Of a DNA stretch of 58,053 nt, positions 10,841-24,400 are shown piece by piece (within the stretch, counting starts at the first letter, position 1; each line of letters begins with the position of its first letter). The notes below the pieces were generated by a model, which was not told the origin of the DNA, did not search any database, and worked only from the letters and a program-made list of their open reading frames with translations. This DNA is from Acanthaster planci (lineage: Eukaryota > Echinodermata > Asteroidea > Valvatida > Acanthasteridae). A program made the position numbers and the translations under genes. The stretch lies in NCBI RefSeq assembly GCF_001949145.1, contig NW_019091471.1, positions 739,585 to 797,637 of the forward strand, written 5' to 3'.

Positions 10841-11116
10841 CATGGAATGGCTGGCAAGGGATTTTGAAACGACTGGCTTCAGCTTTGGGCTTCGGCTTCA
10901 CATTTTTTGGCTTCGTCTCTGTGCGGCTCCGGATTCACAATATCCAACATGTCGGCGACTTTGTTTCGAACGTTTCGGCTCGAGCTTCGACTTAGGAAGA
11001 CAGGGTCATGGGGCAAATTAAAGTACGAAACGTCAATAAACACCAGTCAGACCTGAACGATGATGACATTGCGCTTGTAGTACAACAAGCCCCGTAATCT
11101 TCGTGACGTCCTTGCA

Positions 11117-11173
11117 GATATTGACAAGAAGACGATGTGATCAACTGGCCATACTACTTCAACAACACAATAA
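11117..11173 (+). other. Exon-like block between good splice sites
   Basis: Acceptor ccttgcag ends at 11113-11116 and donor gtgagtag follows aataac. The block is open in one frame only and its peptide is not recognised. It could be a non-coding exon of an upstream transcript. Confidence 0.2.
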
Positions 11174-13492
11174 CGTGAGTAGGCCTAATTTCTTTTCAAA
11201 GTGTATAGACGTGATGTAGGCCCCTATCTGGCACAGTGGTCAGGCAATCTAAAGATCTAGCCTAACTTCCCGAAGTGTCAAGATTTTTTTAACTGTGTGT
11301 ACTTTTTGCTTTGTTATTAGGATGGTGAGTGTCACTGTGAAACTAAAGGGCTTATCTAAAATAGATTTCCTACTGGGAAATCATGGAAAGTAATACCTGC
11401 ATTCCGGGTTTACAGTTGTGAAACATTCTGAACTTCACACATCACACAGTCCTTCAAAATGTGGCGTGAAGGTAGTCATGTCATTTCATATATGCAGTGC
11501 ATTGTATCTTAAATTTCAATATGACCTTTGTTGTAACCACTGAAAATTTTTGGAGGCTTAAATGATGTCTAATTCTCATGACTGAGATCGTGGGAGCCTT
11601 CTTAATGCAACAAGAAGCCTAAACAAGACTGGGCTTCAGATGGTGCCACAACAAAATTGAGTTCCTGAGTTACTGCTGACTATGAACCAAAATAAGTTTG
11701 AATCAAACAGGAGAATTCTTGGTTCAGTGTTTGAGACTGCAGTGATGTTTTTAATTGTTTGGCCAGGTGACATCTTGGAAGCAGAAGATGAAAGCAGTGA
11801 TATGATGATGGCAACAGGCCTGACATTCCAGAAGGAGAAATGGAAGAGGCAGAGGGTCTAAGTATGAGGGCAAGGCTTGCACAGCAAATATCAGCTCCTG
11901 CAGACTATCCAGACCACCTTCATGACCATGAATATTTCTTGTTATATGTACATGTACGTCCTCAAGTTAGTCCTCACGACAATGAGATGTAACAAGGTTC
12001 AAACTCAAGAGTGTATTGCCTGTGGCATTTTAAGTTATATGCATTTGCAGCATTGGTAAAGTAAATGATTTGTTGGTAAAAATTCCACAGTTCAAAGGGA
12101 ATCTCACTGTTCCAATTTGTTCTCATGTCTAATTTATTATAGAATTGACCTTCCCAAAAGTTGAAAGTAAACAAATGAAAATTGAAAAATAAAAAAAGTT
12201 CTTTTAAAGGCCCCAGGCTTCCTCCTGGAGGTGCCCTAGGTTGAATCATTAGGTCAAAAATTTGCTGTTGAGTGGAGTGGATTCACAGTGTAGTTGAATC
12301 GGGGTGCATGGCTCTGAAACATTAAAAACTAGGGTCTGGGGTCCTACCCAAATTATTTGTTACTACAACTTACAACTTTCATTGTGAAGGTGGATTGGTG
12401 GTGGTGGTGATGGTGGTGGTGGGGGGGGGGAGTTTGTAGAGAAGAGGTTCCAGCATGACTGCAGAAATACTGTATCTAAATTTGGTATGTTGCTGGTCAT
12501 TCTTTTACTGAAATGACACCACATAAGGATTGAAATCAGATTTTTAATTATTTATTGACTTTTTGAAATAATATAATTATCTTAGAGAATAACATTTACC
12601 AAAAGGTATATTTACTTACAAGGCCTTCATGTAAATTTACCTTTTTAATGAATAATACAACAGGCAATGTATGTTTTGATGTGAAACAGATTATATATGT
12701 ATTAATTTCAAGAGCTTAAACTAGTTTCAGTATTTTTCAGTGTAAACAATAGAACTTGTTATCAATAAATAGGCAGAAACAGGCAAATCTGAAAACTGAG
12801 GTGCCTTTAAATGCATTCTTGCCCAAACGTTTAAAACATTTTAAAATGTTGGACTTTATTCTCTCCAGGAAATGCAAAAAGAGGAATAAAATTAAGAAAC
12901 TGTAAAATTTCTGTCTCTGTCCAGTTAATCGGTCTTACATTAAAATGTTTAATTAGTCATGTATCAAAATGTTAAAACAAGGGAAGGAAATATACTTCTT
13001 CCTGAGATATTATTCAAACAAAACCCATATGAAAGTTTTTGCTTTTGCCAACAACAAAACAAAATTCAAATGAACCCCTACAAATGATATTCTGTTTCAG
13101 ACACGAACAAAACAAAAAAGTGGTACATTAATCTACAATTAACAAGTTTTTTTGTTATTTTATGAGATATAAAGTTTTGAAAGGCGGAGGCCAGAAAGCT
13201 TTTCACAAGTGTTTCGTTTTATTTTAACCTGGACAAGTTTTGCCAGGTGGCCAGAGTCTTGTTCCTTACTAGTTTGAAGTCACCCTCTGGCCTATATAGA
13301 AATCTTGTAATCTACATGTATGTTGATGTCTTGTAATCTATGTAGAAATCAACATACATGTACAATGTGACATACAATAAGACTTTTCGAAACTGCCAAA
13401 CGATATCGGATGCCTGCCAATGTGCCTACATGACTGCTGGTAATTAGACAAAGGGCTAGTTTTCTTGCCCTGTGAACCACTTCCTGCCAGGG

Positions 13493-14035
13493 ACTCCAGA
13501 ATCGGAGACGTATACTTTATATGCGTGGCCGGGGTCTCCGAACTCAGACAAAGGAAACAGGGCCCTGTAACAAAAAACCGTACTCTGAACAAAAGACCAG
13601 GCTGCTGGGCATTATCGACATTATTCACTCTCAAAATTGGTGATAATCCAGCCTTGTTTTGAAACCGTATACCAGGGTTTGGGGCTTTTAGAGCGAGTGG
13701 ATTACCACTGGGGACAAAAGTGCTCCACCACCGCAGCGATGAGCTACACAGCACCGCTGCACGCAAATCTGGCCCCTATTGAAAAGAGGTCAGCAGTGCA
13801 CTGAGTTACATAACACCGCACAATCTGGGCTCTTTTTACAAGGCTGCAGGCCTGGCTGAAATACTTGGGCGTCAATGAAGGTCACCTGTCAACTAAGAGT
13901 GGTGCCTAAAGATTACTTCGTGTGGTTATAAACGTCCGTTAAATGAAATGATGAATTTTTGAAGAATTTTAAAACGGAAAAAATGATAACTATGCCGGCC
14001 CAGCATCATCAACATTGAAAAATGCCCCGGCATGA
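13493..14035. repeat. Interspersed repeat, copy 1 of 2
   Basis: The sequence from gactccagaatcggagacg to gccccggcatgaagagg recurs in the same orientation at about 29650-30085 (shared words include aaaagaccaggctgctggg, gataatccagccttgtttt, cacaatctgggctctttt and ggctgcaggcctggctgaaa). Copy 1 carries about 80 bp that copy 2 lacks. A 142-codon open frame on the - strand (13338-13766) overlaps it and is a by-product. Class unknown; a MITE or SINE-like element is likely. Confidence 0.8.
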
Positions 14036-14775
14036 AGAGGTTAAAATTTCTATTCCTTTTAAGTTTTTTAATGAATAATTTACCTTGGAGTCATAAGATT
14101 TCTGTCACTTTTCATTTGAATCTGCCTGCATCAAGCCTGCATAGTGCAATTTTTTTAAATTTAAAACCAAAGAAAATTTTCCCTTTTTCATGAATTTTGC
14201 ATTTGAATATTCAAATTTGGAAAATAATATTCTAATACTTGATAATTGATTGAATATTCGGATATGCGGTGCAGCCCTAGTTGGTAACAAGTCATAAGGT
14301 GCAAGTCCAAGTTACAAGTCCTTTTTTGCAAGTCCAGGCTCAGTCACAAGTCAAAAACTGATAATTACAAGTCAAGTTACGAGTCACAAAAAAAGCAACT
14401 CCAGTCCAACTCGAGTCCAAGTCAAGTGATTTGAGTCTGCAACTCTGCCTTTGGCTTGGTGTATTATCCAGATACGGTGTACTTGGCAGTCAAGATCTTT
14501 TTTGATTTTTATACCGTATTTGCCTCAGACTGCTGGATCACTGATTTGTATGTCATTGAATAATTTGTTCTATTCAACAGTGTCTGTTGACTAGATCTTC
14601 ATTTTACTTGATTAGTTGCCACCCGCATTTCATATTTCATTTCACAGTAAAAAAGGGGAAAATAATGTAGGGACGGAAAAGTCTAACATTGTACGAATGT
14701 GTTTTGCAAAATGGCAGTCATTAATACATGAGGACTGCAAATTTGTTCTAGCTAACAGAGGAGGAATACGGGCTC
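14036..14775. other. No gene; degenerate caagtc repeats
   Basis: AT-rich sequence. From about 14282 to 14440 it contains many copies of caagtc, cacaagtc or gagtc words, a degraded simple repeat. Nothing coding was recognised. Confidence 0.5.
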
Positions 14776-14929
14776 TTCACAATAGTGCGCCACCAAGAGT
14801 TTGCTACGCTTTGGCCAATCACAATGTGCGAAATTTGTTGACTCAGTGCGCGTTTGGAATAGGTCAACAAATTTTGTGCTTTGTGATTGGGCAATGCGTT
14901 GTAAACTCTTGATGGTGCACTATTGTGAA
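14776..14929. repeat. 154-bp foldback element
   Basis: The two halves pair along almost the whole length: ttcacaatagtgcgccacca on the left matches the complement of the right end (tggtgcactattgtgaa, imperfect), and inward ccaatcacaa pairs with tttgtgattgg and tttgttga with tcaacaaa. No ORF. A relative lies at 1061-1204. Confidence 0.85.
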
Positions 14930-15666
14930 TTGCCTGTATTGTACAGGTATTTTATAAAACAATGAAAGTTTCACATTCATTCAACGGTAAGAATAATTTC
15001 ATTCAGTGAAATGTTCCATTCCACTTCGTTGGTTGTGGCATAAAACATATCACTGTATGGAATAATTGTTGCACACATTCTGGTAACTGTTCATTATTTG
15101 TGTAACAGCTATTTGCAATTTGCCCTGTTCTAAAAATAGATGTTGATTGCCAGCAGAATTCTCATTTCCCCCAATTTTCCTAAACCAGTCAGGACATATT
15201 GAAAAAATTTCAAAGTGAAATAAAGTGGGAGGTCTGGTGTTGCCCATGCCCATGTTGCCCAAGTCTGCATTTCTTGGCTTAGCTTTGGCTGTGTCTGAAA
15301 CGGGCTTCCAGAGCTACGGCTAAGTCTATTGTTCGGGCGTCTCTATACATTTCCAATGGAGCAAAGTCCTAGACCTAGCTCTGGGCAAGAATTCGGATGC
15401 AGCCTTAGTTTTGAACCGTTGCTCACATCTTGTTTGTTTGCATTTTGTGTGTGATTTTGAGACCCTTGCGTTTCACATAAGAATTTTCCCAAAAGACGTA
15501 TCTATTTCTTATTTGCAGAGTATTAAAACTGTGGAAGAAAACAGGATTCTTTGAGGGATTCATTTTCCAGGAAGTTTTGGACAAGTTGAAGTTTAGGTGA
15601 ATGGAAAATCTGTCACAAACATTTCCTGGAATCTTGCTCTCACAACCTAACACTTGTGATTGAACT
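14930..15666. other. No gene seen
   Basis: Spacer without recognised coding signal, RNA gene or repeat. Confidence 0.4.
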
Positions 15667-16290
15667 ATGGGAACCAAAAGGGTCGCATACTGTATGTATC
15701 ATGCGTTCGCAACTACAGTTTTATTTAAGAGTTGGCTCTGTGTTGGCAAGCATTACATCCACTTTTTAATACGCGAAAAAACCCTAAGTCTCAAGTACTT
15801 TGGGGTAACCATCTTATTGTTTAATCAAAGGGGTCTCTTTTTTAGTAAATGGTTCAAATCTAATATTCACTTGAAAGATCTGCTAAATGAGAACAGAGAT
15901 TTTTCCTTGGAATATCTTAAAACAAAGTTAGTGACCAAACAGAGCTGGTTAACGGGAATGTTTATGTTAGAAAGGGCTTTACCAGAACATTGGTTATAAG
16001 TAACTGAAAATATTTTTGATGTTGAACTAAACCCTAATTTGGGAAACTTACATGTACAAAACATTAGAACTACAAAATCTATAATGAGAAAAACTCAAAT
16101 TGAATCGTGGTGGGAAAAATATTTACATGTACATGTAGAAGAAGACATAGAGTGGACATGTACTGCATGTAAGATAATGGTACATGTAGCTGACATAAAA
16201 GAAGTTAAATTGAGAAACTATAGCAACAATTTTTTTTTACTGCCAACAAACAAGGTGTTGTATCTATAGAAAATTAAAAGTAGTCCGTTA
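15667..16290 (+). mobile_element. LINE ORF2 C-terminal fragment (L1/Tx1-like), decayed
   Basis: The frame 15667-15999 contains DLLNENRDF, YLKTKLVTKQSWL and RALPEHWL, which resembles the tail of Tx1/L1-type LINE ORF2 proteins (pattern W-f..gi..i.DLL...G.f.s...). After a stop and frame change, 16027-16269 continues with TKSIMRKTQIESWWEKYL and LPTNKVLYL, where relatives have SYWQEKLG and LPTNKFLYK. This order matches the region after the reverse transcriptase domain. No reverse transcriptase core is present, so it is a fragment. The clade is from memory and not firm. Confidence 0.6.
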
Positions 16291-18396
16291 TACTAAATAT
16301 GTATTGTTTTCAGACATACATGTAGTTACAAATGGGTTTGTAAGGTGTAAACACATGATGGAATTTTGGAATCAATAAAAGAGGTACTTTCAAGACCAAA
16401 AGACCCTTGTTTATCCAATCCTGTTTTACCGACTGTATTCACAGGTTTTGTCTCAGATTCCAACGTCAATTTGTTAATTGCATTTGCATTGTTTGCAGTT
16501 ACATGACATATAACTATAAATGTACCCGTATGCAAAGAACTTAATAAATACTGTATTTTAGGGAAAAGATATTTGTCAAAGTACTTCTTTGAAGAAAGAT
16601 AAATTGAAAAAAAAGGAAAAAAGTTATACTTACCTAGAATTGCTTGAATGCATATTATGTATGTAAATTGAGATACATAGCATGCCTCTGGTAATGGTCA
16701 TCTTGTGTATATACTTGTAGTTGGAAAGAAATTAGACATGTCTAAATTTTAGGCATGAGTTAAAAAAAATCTAAAATTGCTCTTGCAAGCAAGAGGGTTA
16801 AAATTAAGATGGCAGAAGTTTGATGGGAGCTGCATTTTGAATTCAGTAAGAGGGCCAGTATCCTTGCCATGGCTCTGTCTGTTTAAAAAAGCTAGTTTAA
16901 AACTGCCCATCACACTTTGGTCTCATTTTAGCCTTTTCTGGTAAAAATGCCCAAGAAGATCAAATAATAAAGTGACCATTTTGTGGTACAATATTCTTAA
17001 ATGTGTGACCTCCAGGGTCATAAATTTTACGGGAATGGCACAGGTAAATAATCTTCTTTCTGGCTCAGTCTTCAACACACAATGCCATGGGGGCAAAGTT
17101 AGGCAAAAGCTGACTTCAGATAGACATCAGGCTTCAACCTTCACTAAACTGATGTACAAATTCTAGTAGGAATTACTGTGGGCTGGTAAAATATGTTCTT
17201 CAACTTGCCTGGTGGGCCTAGTAAAGAAACATCTACTCGTTTGAAACTCATTTCTCATAATTGTAAAGATGAACAAAAGAAACATAAAATTGATTGCACG
17301 TGGTGTTTATCATTATTTGTAAAATTAGTACTTTTGAATCCTCCATTTTTTTAGTTTTAAAATTGCTGGCCAGACTCCACAATATTGGTTGAAATAAGGA
17401 ATTTAAAAAAGCGAATGTCAGTTTTACTAAACAAATGTCATTGGGCAAATAGCACTTCTAGTGGGCTAGTCTAGTAATAAAACAAAAAGTTAACTTGCCT
17501 GTTAGGCTAGTTAAAAAACAGCTTCAGGTTGAGGCCTGCATACATTACCATTCTGTATATTTGCTGAAGATCATAATTAATTGTCAGTACCCGAAGTGCA
17601 ATATGCTGCTGCAGGTGTGTCTGAATAACCTTACAAGGAGAGAGTAGCTGCGCTGGTGTGGTTTAAGCTACATGTACATGTACAGTGTATTTGTTTTTGC
17701 ACCAATTGCAGGAGCTGACGAGAGGGTTCCTATGCTGTAATGTAAGAAGGTGCAATACGTGTGGCTTGCATCTTGAATTTATTCATGGACATAAACAGCT
17801 GATGATATTTCAACAGCAAATCTCTGTCTGCGGTCATGGAGACATACTGTATTCCCCATATTTCCCCACTTCTTTCAAACTAAATGCTTACCAAGAACCG
17901 TTTATTGAAAAATGATCTAAAATAAATATTTCAATGCTTCACATTTAATATCAGTCACTTCAAGGAAATTAAGTGTTTCAATTAAAAATAACAGCTGGGG
18001 GGTGATAATCCCTGCTCTGACATCAAAAAAGAATTTTAAAAAATTGAATGAAATAACAGTTATCGTAACAATAAAAACAGGTGACATCCTGTGTAAGGGT
18101 CATTATTTGTACATTGATCAATAACAATGTAATGTCTGCAACAATCTGACGTTAAGAATCGGAGGCACCCCCCCCCCCCGAAAAATTCCTGGAACCACCC
18201 CTGCTGGTGCAGAAGCAGACCACTGCCATGATTACTGCTGTCTGGTGAATCATTAAACAGTTCTCAACCCATGCATTTTTCATCCAATGAAATTCAGCCT
18301 TGTGACAGAATCTGTGGACCAACTGTACAGTCAGCATGTTCACACTGAAATAAATGAGCTCTTGAACAAGCTTTCAAAATTGTTTTCATTACACAG
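16291..18396. other. No gene seen upstream of GATM
   Basis: AT-rich sequence. Two related stretches near 17180-17230 and 17430-17530 share cttgcctg..gggctagt..aaaaaaca words and may be remnants of one element. A C-run followed by ggaaccacccctgctgg (18168-18206) looks like the end of another repeat. No gene recognised. Confidence 0.4.
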
Positions 18397-18399
18397 GAG

Positions 18400-18465
18400 A
18401 TGCTGGGTGTAAGAATTGCTCTTGGGGGATGCCGCGGCCGGGAAGCCATCCATTACTTGACAAAG
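18400..18465 (+). CDS. GATM: GATM coding exon 1 (residues 1-22)
   Basis: Reads [20 protein letters not shown], matching the start of vertebrate GATM (M-L-R-V-R...G-G..G.EA-H-Y). The ATG lies 3 bp after an acceptor (ttcattacacag, AG at 18395-18396), so at least one non-coding exon must lie upstream. Donor is aaag/gtaagc, phase 0. Confidence 0.9.
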
Positions 18466-21400
18466 GTAAGCTCTCCTGTTACAGCAGTTAGGAGTGGTCA
18501 ACTGTCAACTACATTGTATAATCTTCCTCAACATCAAACAGGTTCTGCTATGTACAGTACATCATACCTCCAACCAGTTTTGAACCAATTATCATGTATA
18601 TTTATGTACTTTGGAAAGTTCGATCATGCTGGTATTCTGCAGCTTAAAACCATTGTTGACTGCAACTGTTATAAGGCCCAACTGGCATTTTTTGTGCAGT
18701 CAGATGTGTATGATTGCTGGTTTTCTTTTTTTTTTCCAAAATTTTTATCCTTTAAAAAACATTTACATGTATATGATACCGGTAGTTATTAGTCCCATAG
18801 CCAAGCACTCTTGACTCCATGAGTCTTCAGTAAATATGGACCAAACGGGAGCAGTGGTGGTGTGCTGCTATATGTTACACAGCATTTGCAGGCCTTTCCA
18901 GCTTGTGAAATTCAGGTCCCACCATCAATCGATGGTGAATGGGTCTTCCTTAATCATCCCAGATTTCCAAGGAGTGTACCTGCAATAGCCATCTTTGGGG
19001 TCTACATCACACCAGATTCTCCACAATTGATTCACCAACAAACAATGTCTACAGTGGACCTATTATGGACTCACAAACCAAGCACTGGAATTGCTTTACT
19101 GGGTGACTTTATTAGGTTCAATATTAGACCTATAGATCTGTAATGGAAACAATCTTGTTCAGGTAGTTACACACCCAACCAGAGGAGATACTATTTTGGA
19201 TTGAATTATTACAAATTTTGCTGATCAGGATGAATGTCCCACCATCTCCCCTCCAATTGGTCGAAGTGACCTGAACTAGATTCCCTAGTGCCAAAATTCT
19301 AGTAGTAATCAATTCCCAAAAAGACTATTAGGCCAATGAAGGATACTGGTTGCAGTGTCTGTTCATTTGGGACATGGATACAAGATCTAACATGGGATGA
19401 GATGCTTAACCAAAAGTGCTGTCAGGCAAAGGTGGATGCCTTTTATAGTTTACTTAGTCAGGGTATCAAAGAGCACTTCCCACTTAAAATTGTTAAGCGT
19501 CATAATTGTGATAAACCCTGGTCAGCTGATCACATAAAGCACCTTATCAGTGCAAGACGGAATGCTTTGCTAGTGGTAATAGAAATCACTTCCAGCTTCT
19601 CAGAAACAAAGTTAATAGAGAAATTATTTCTGCTAAGCAAGCATATTATGCTGGAAGGGTTCGTAACACGCAGAAGACAAACCCCAGGGAGGTGGCATAG
19701 AGAGACTCAAAAGTTGGCCAATTTTAAGAGAAGTGATCTAACCATGTTCCTGGGCACGATCCCTCTGACTTTAAACTGATTGCCATTGCCACAAATGATT
19801 ACCTTGCCAGTTTTTCCGCCAAGGTCAAGACCCCTAAAGCCTACCACACTCGCTGCCTATCTGCCTTCTTCACTGCCACCCCTCAGGTTCAACCTTGGGC
19901 TGTTTATAATGAACTTAAACGGACCTCGGTTACAAAAACAGGAGGACCAGATAATCTGCCTGCCCGAATAATTAGGGAATTCACATATGAATTGAGTACT
20001 CCTATCACAAATATTCATAATCCTGCATTTTTACAGGCTGTTGTACCAACACAGTGGAAAGAAGCCAATGTTGTTCCGATCCCAAAGCAGTTCCCTCCAT
20101 CACTACAAAAACTTGGGCCGATTTCACTTTACCCCATTGTTATCTAAAATGGCTGAAGGATTTGTTTGTAAATGGGTCGTGGATGCAATTCGGCCAAGCA
20201 TTGATGATGAAGTTGGTAGCCAGAAAGGTTTATCCTCTACTCATTGACATGTTGACATTTTTCACAAGCTTGTTTCAGGCACCAATTTTCCCAACAGTAT
20301 AGGTACACTTATAGTTACTGATATTACTAAAGCATTTGATTCAGTAAACCATGAGGTGGCCATTAAAAATCTCTTAGACCTCGGTACTTCCCCAGCTATT
20401 GTTCAGTGGATTACCAATTGTTATTGGAATGGAAACAAGTTAAGTACTGTACATGTACATGTACAAACAAACTTTCTCCGAGTGGCAAACTTTGTTTAGT
20501 GGAGTACCTCAAAGCACAAAACTTGGCCCAGTGACCTTTCTTGCATGTATACAGTGCTGCTAATTCTGTTGGAAATATGTTAACAATTTAATGGGATCTG
20601 TCATCTACACGATGATTTAAATAAACTCAATGAGTGGGCCCGTAGAAAATCAACTTTCCTCGAAGCCATCGAAATGTCAGACTATACACTGTGTATTTTG
20701 GAAAGAGAGAACCACCTCCTGCAGGGTACATTGTATGTATTATCTGATTTTCAACTTCAGCAGGTCTCACATGTAAAACTACTAGGTGTAATTTTTCAAA
20801 ACAACTTGAAATGGGATTCCCATATTGATGACATGATTGGTAAAGTGAGTCAAAAAATATTTATAAGGAAACTTAAACGGGTTTAAGTCATAAAGAACTG
20901 TTTTGGGTGTACATGGGCTATGTAAGGCCTGTCTTGGAATATGCTTCTCCTGTTTGGCACTCTAGTATCACACAAAAACAAATCAAATTGAATCTATTCA
21001 GAAGAGGGTATGTCATATTATTTGGGGTCATCAGTACAGCAGTTACTGTACAGTCAAGCTTTGTCCAAACTAGGTCTGGAGTCATTGAGCGACAGAAGAA
21101 CTTCTCTTTGCACTAAATTTGCTTTAAAAACATTTAAATCTGGTAAATTTAGTGGATGGTTTCAGAAATCCAGACACTCACATAGCACGAGTCTGTGATC
21201 AGGTCGCACCCTTGAACAACATCTATGTTCCACCAAAAGATTAAAAAATAGTTCCGTCCCTTATTTAACTACCGGTAGACTTGTGAACATGTGCAATTAT
21301 TGGTAACTTACTTGTATAACACATTTTTTCCCTTGTAATTTGTGCAATTTTCCCCTAATTTAGTTACCTTCACTTTCTTCCTCAATACTTCTGTCCCTCC

Positions 21401-24400
21401 TTTCAGTTTTCACCTGTGTTCCGTTCCCCCTTCTCTTTCTCGATTCACCCCCCCCTTGATTTTTCTCTTGATTTGTGTTAAGCTGCATATTTTTGTGCAC
21501 TGTGTACATGTAACTTGACATTGGTCTTGATTTGTAAACGTTTTGCATGGTTTTGATGTGTAATGTTGCGGTGTCACATGGAGTGACTGTGTGTTGTTTG
21601 TAATTTGTATTTTTATTTTTGATGTATAATTAAAAATTTTTTATAGACCTCTAGATTTTGAACGTATTTAATTTCATTTTTACCATTTTTATGCTTGTAA
21701 AATTCAACTGTACATGGACTATTTTATTTTTAATTATATAAATGTTAAATCACTGTGTAATTCAGCCCTCGGGCTGTAAATGTGATTGAATAAACCTACA
21801 GTAGTAATGATAATAATTGTGTACATTGATTTAAAGAAAAACTCACTTAAGCTTTCCCTTTGAAACATCAATATTCTCTTAAGATTCCTCAGTCAGTTTG
21901 TGGAGCTTTTGATGTAGACTTTGAATGGTACACCAACAGACGTGTTAGTCAGCCTCTGGGTTGAATCTGCCGGGGTTCTTACTGGACTGAATTGCTTTGC
22001 ACTTCCAGGCATGGTGCTGGCTGCCCGGTAAGCCTGCCATGACTAAGCATCCAAACTGGGTCCCTTGTGTCAGCCCAAGCAGGCTCCGCAGCTACTCTAG
22101 TTCGACCAGTCCAGCTGTAGAAGCTGACATGCACAAGACAAGTCCTGTTTGTTCATACAATGAGTGGGATCCTCTGGAAGAGGTCATCGTGGGGCGGGTG
22201 GAGGGGGCCATAGTGCCTCAGTTTAGCGTGGAAGTTAAGGTATGACTTCTGTAATGAGACATCATCATTATTGTCCACTTTAGGCCTGACAGCTGTCCAT
22301 AGTTTCTTGTCATTTAAACAATTGTATAAAGTGTACGCTGAGATCTACAATTGAAATTTATGTAAACGTCTGTTAACTGCAATTTCAACTGTGACCTTTT
22401 CTTTTGGAGATCTTAAACCCTAAACTGGCTTTCTCAGATGATCACCTATTTGAAAAGTATAACTCTGACTGCCATCCATGTGAGCCCCGAGCTGATCCAA
22501 GAGATGGGGCAAATTTCTAGCAACGGGGGGCTCCTTTGATGGGAACTGCACTTTGCTGGTTCACAAATGACTGGTGCATGCATTATGGTTGCATCACTGC
22601 CAACAAAATCATACTCCCAACCAAATGGCTCCTGTCAACCCATGAGGGTGTGCTTCTGCTCAAATCAGATTCCAGTACTCATTAGAAAAGCCTGAAGATA
22701 ATTGTTGAATACCTTTCCAACTTTTCACCTATGCCATGTACATTGTTTCTGGTAGTTGTGAACTACTGGGGTATATGGAATTTCTAAGTCAACTGGAAAG
22801 TTTGTAATGGTGGCATTTTTCATTCATTCTTTGTGGACTTCACAATCCGGCATACCAGCCAACAATCACATGAACTTTGTTCTTTTAAAACACACTAATG
22901 TGTTTGATGTGTTCTTGTGCAAAATAACATGTTCTAGATGATGATTTGTTATTTCTCTGTATAAAAATGCAAATTCATCCAGGAATGAGGGAAATCCAAC
23001 ACGCATTAACATCAAAATGAGTGAAGGGTGTTAAGGTTACATAAGATATTTCTGTGTTTATCGGTATCCTTTGGAGGATTCATCTGTTATCTTTCATTTT
23101 CTGATTCTGTCAGAGTCAAAATTTTGAACGTACAAAATCCAGGCTTGTTTCAGCTTTGTTCTATTCCAAACTTGCAAGTAATAACTTGGTGCAGTTGTTT
23201 GGTGCTCAGACATGCAGATGTACTGTCTCTATGGTAAATCTCAAGCAACTTGTTTTGATGAGGAATTTCAATAATCCTCTCAACCCACACAGGCCAACAC
23301 CAACCATCAGCACTGGGGATTTTTCCAGCAATTAGGTGGCCAGCCCTTTCCCCCTGAGCACCTTGAGAGGGCCAAGGCTGAGATTGAAGAGCTGTGCAAT
23401 GTCCTCAAGCATGAGGGCGTTACTGTCCGACGCCCCAAGCAGGTGGACTTCCAGAAAGAGTACTCCACACCCGACTTTACATCCACTGGTGAGAATCTGT
23501 TCTTTTGTGTTTCAAAACAAATTGGTACTTTATTAACAAGACTTTCATCCAGTGGGTATGACTTTTTGTTACATGTGCATTCAAAATAAATACATACATT
23601 TGGAGACATACTGTCTCCACTACAGTCAAGGCCCAAAGGCATCGGTGTTCGTTACATCTTAAACTTAAAACAACCTTTTTTCACACTATTGCATTCAAGT
23701 AAATTCTGCCCGTGTCCTGAACATTTGCTATGTGATGGTTTAAGTATTTGGATACTATATTTTGACATTCTCTGATGCAAATCCATACTTTAAAACTTCG
23801 AAAGTCAATTTTTTTTCAGGAAGTTACATGTACATGTATCTGACTTTGGAAAATTTCCAGAATTTGGAGACATTTCTGAAAGAAAACTGTCAAAGTTCTT
23901 CAAAACAGTACCAAATTCTGAAGAAGAAGCTGTTTTCTATAAAGTGGTAAAATGAGGAGATATGTAAATGTAGTCCCCTCCCTTAATTACTCCTTGCAGA
24001 CCAGTGAACATGCTGCCTTTGTACAATGTATTTGCCACTTCGTCATTCAAGATAAATCACAAACTCGCACCCTGAAAGTATGGCCCGATCACTGAACAAT
24101 TTTTTAACAAACAGGCATGTATGCTGCCATGCCTCGAGACATTTTGTTAGTCATAGGCGATGAGATCATAGAGAGTCCGATGGCATGGCGTTCTCGCTTT
24201 TTCGAGTACCGGGCCTATCGGCCGCTGATGAAAGAGTACTTCAGGGCCGGAGCAAAATGGACCACTGCACCAAAGCCACAAATGAGTGATGCCCTCTACG
24301 ATATGGTACTTCAGTTGAAGTTTGCTCGAGTTGCATTTTATCTGTTCTTGACTTCTTCCTACCAAGAGAATTAATGGCCTATTAAAAGTTTCACGCCATT

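Larger units (their letters stand above)
8097..13492. other. Intergenic or 5' intron sequence, mostly unannotated
   Basis: No conserved gene seen. It contains an unrecognised open frame (8770-9033), a cluster of CGCGAGTCAC words (9716-10840), an exon-like block at 11117-11173, and a GGT/GGTGAT simple repeat with a poly-G run at about 12390-12431. If the promoter at 7700-7880 belongs to GATM, this whole stretch is GATM intron. Confidence 0.4.

Noticed and set aside
13338-13766. 142-codon open frame on the - strand, the second longest in the window
   Set aside because: It overlaps an interspersed repeat whose second copy at 29650 does not keep the frame, and it has no recognisable domain.
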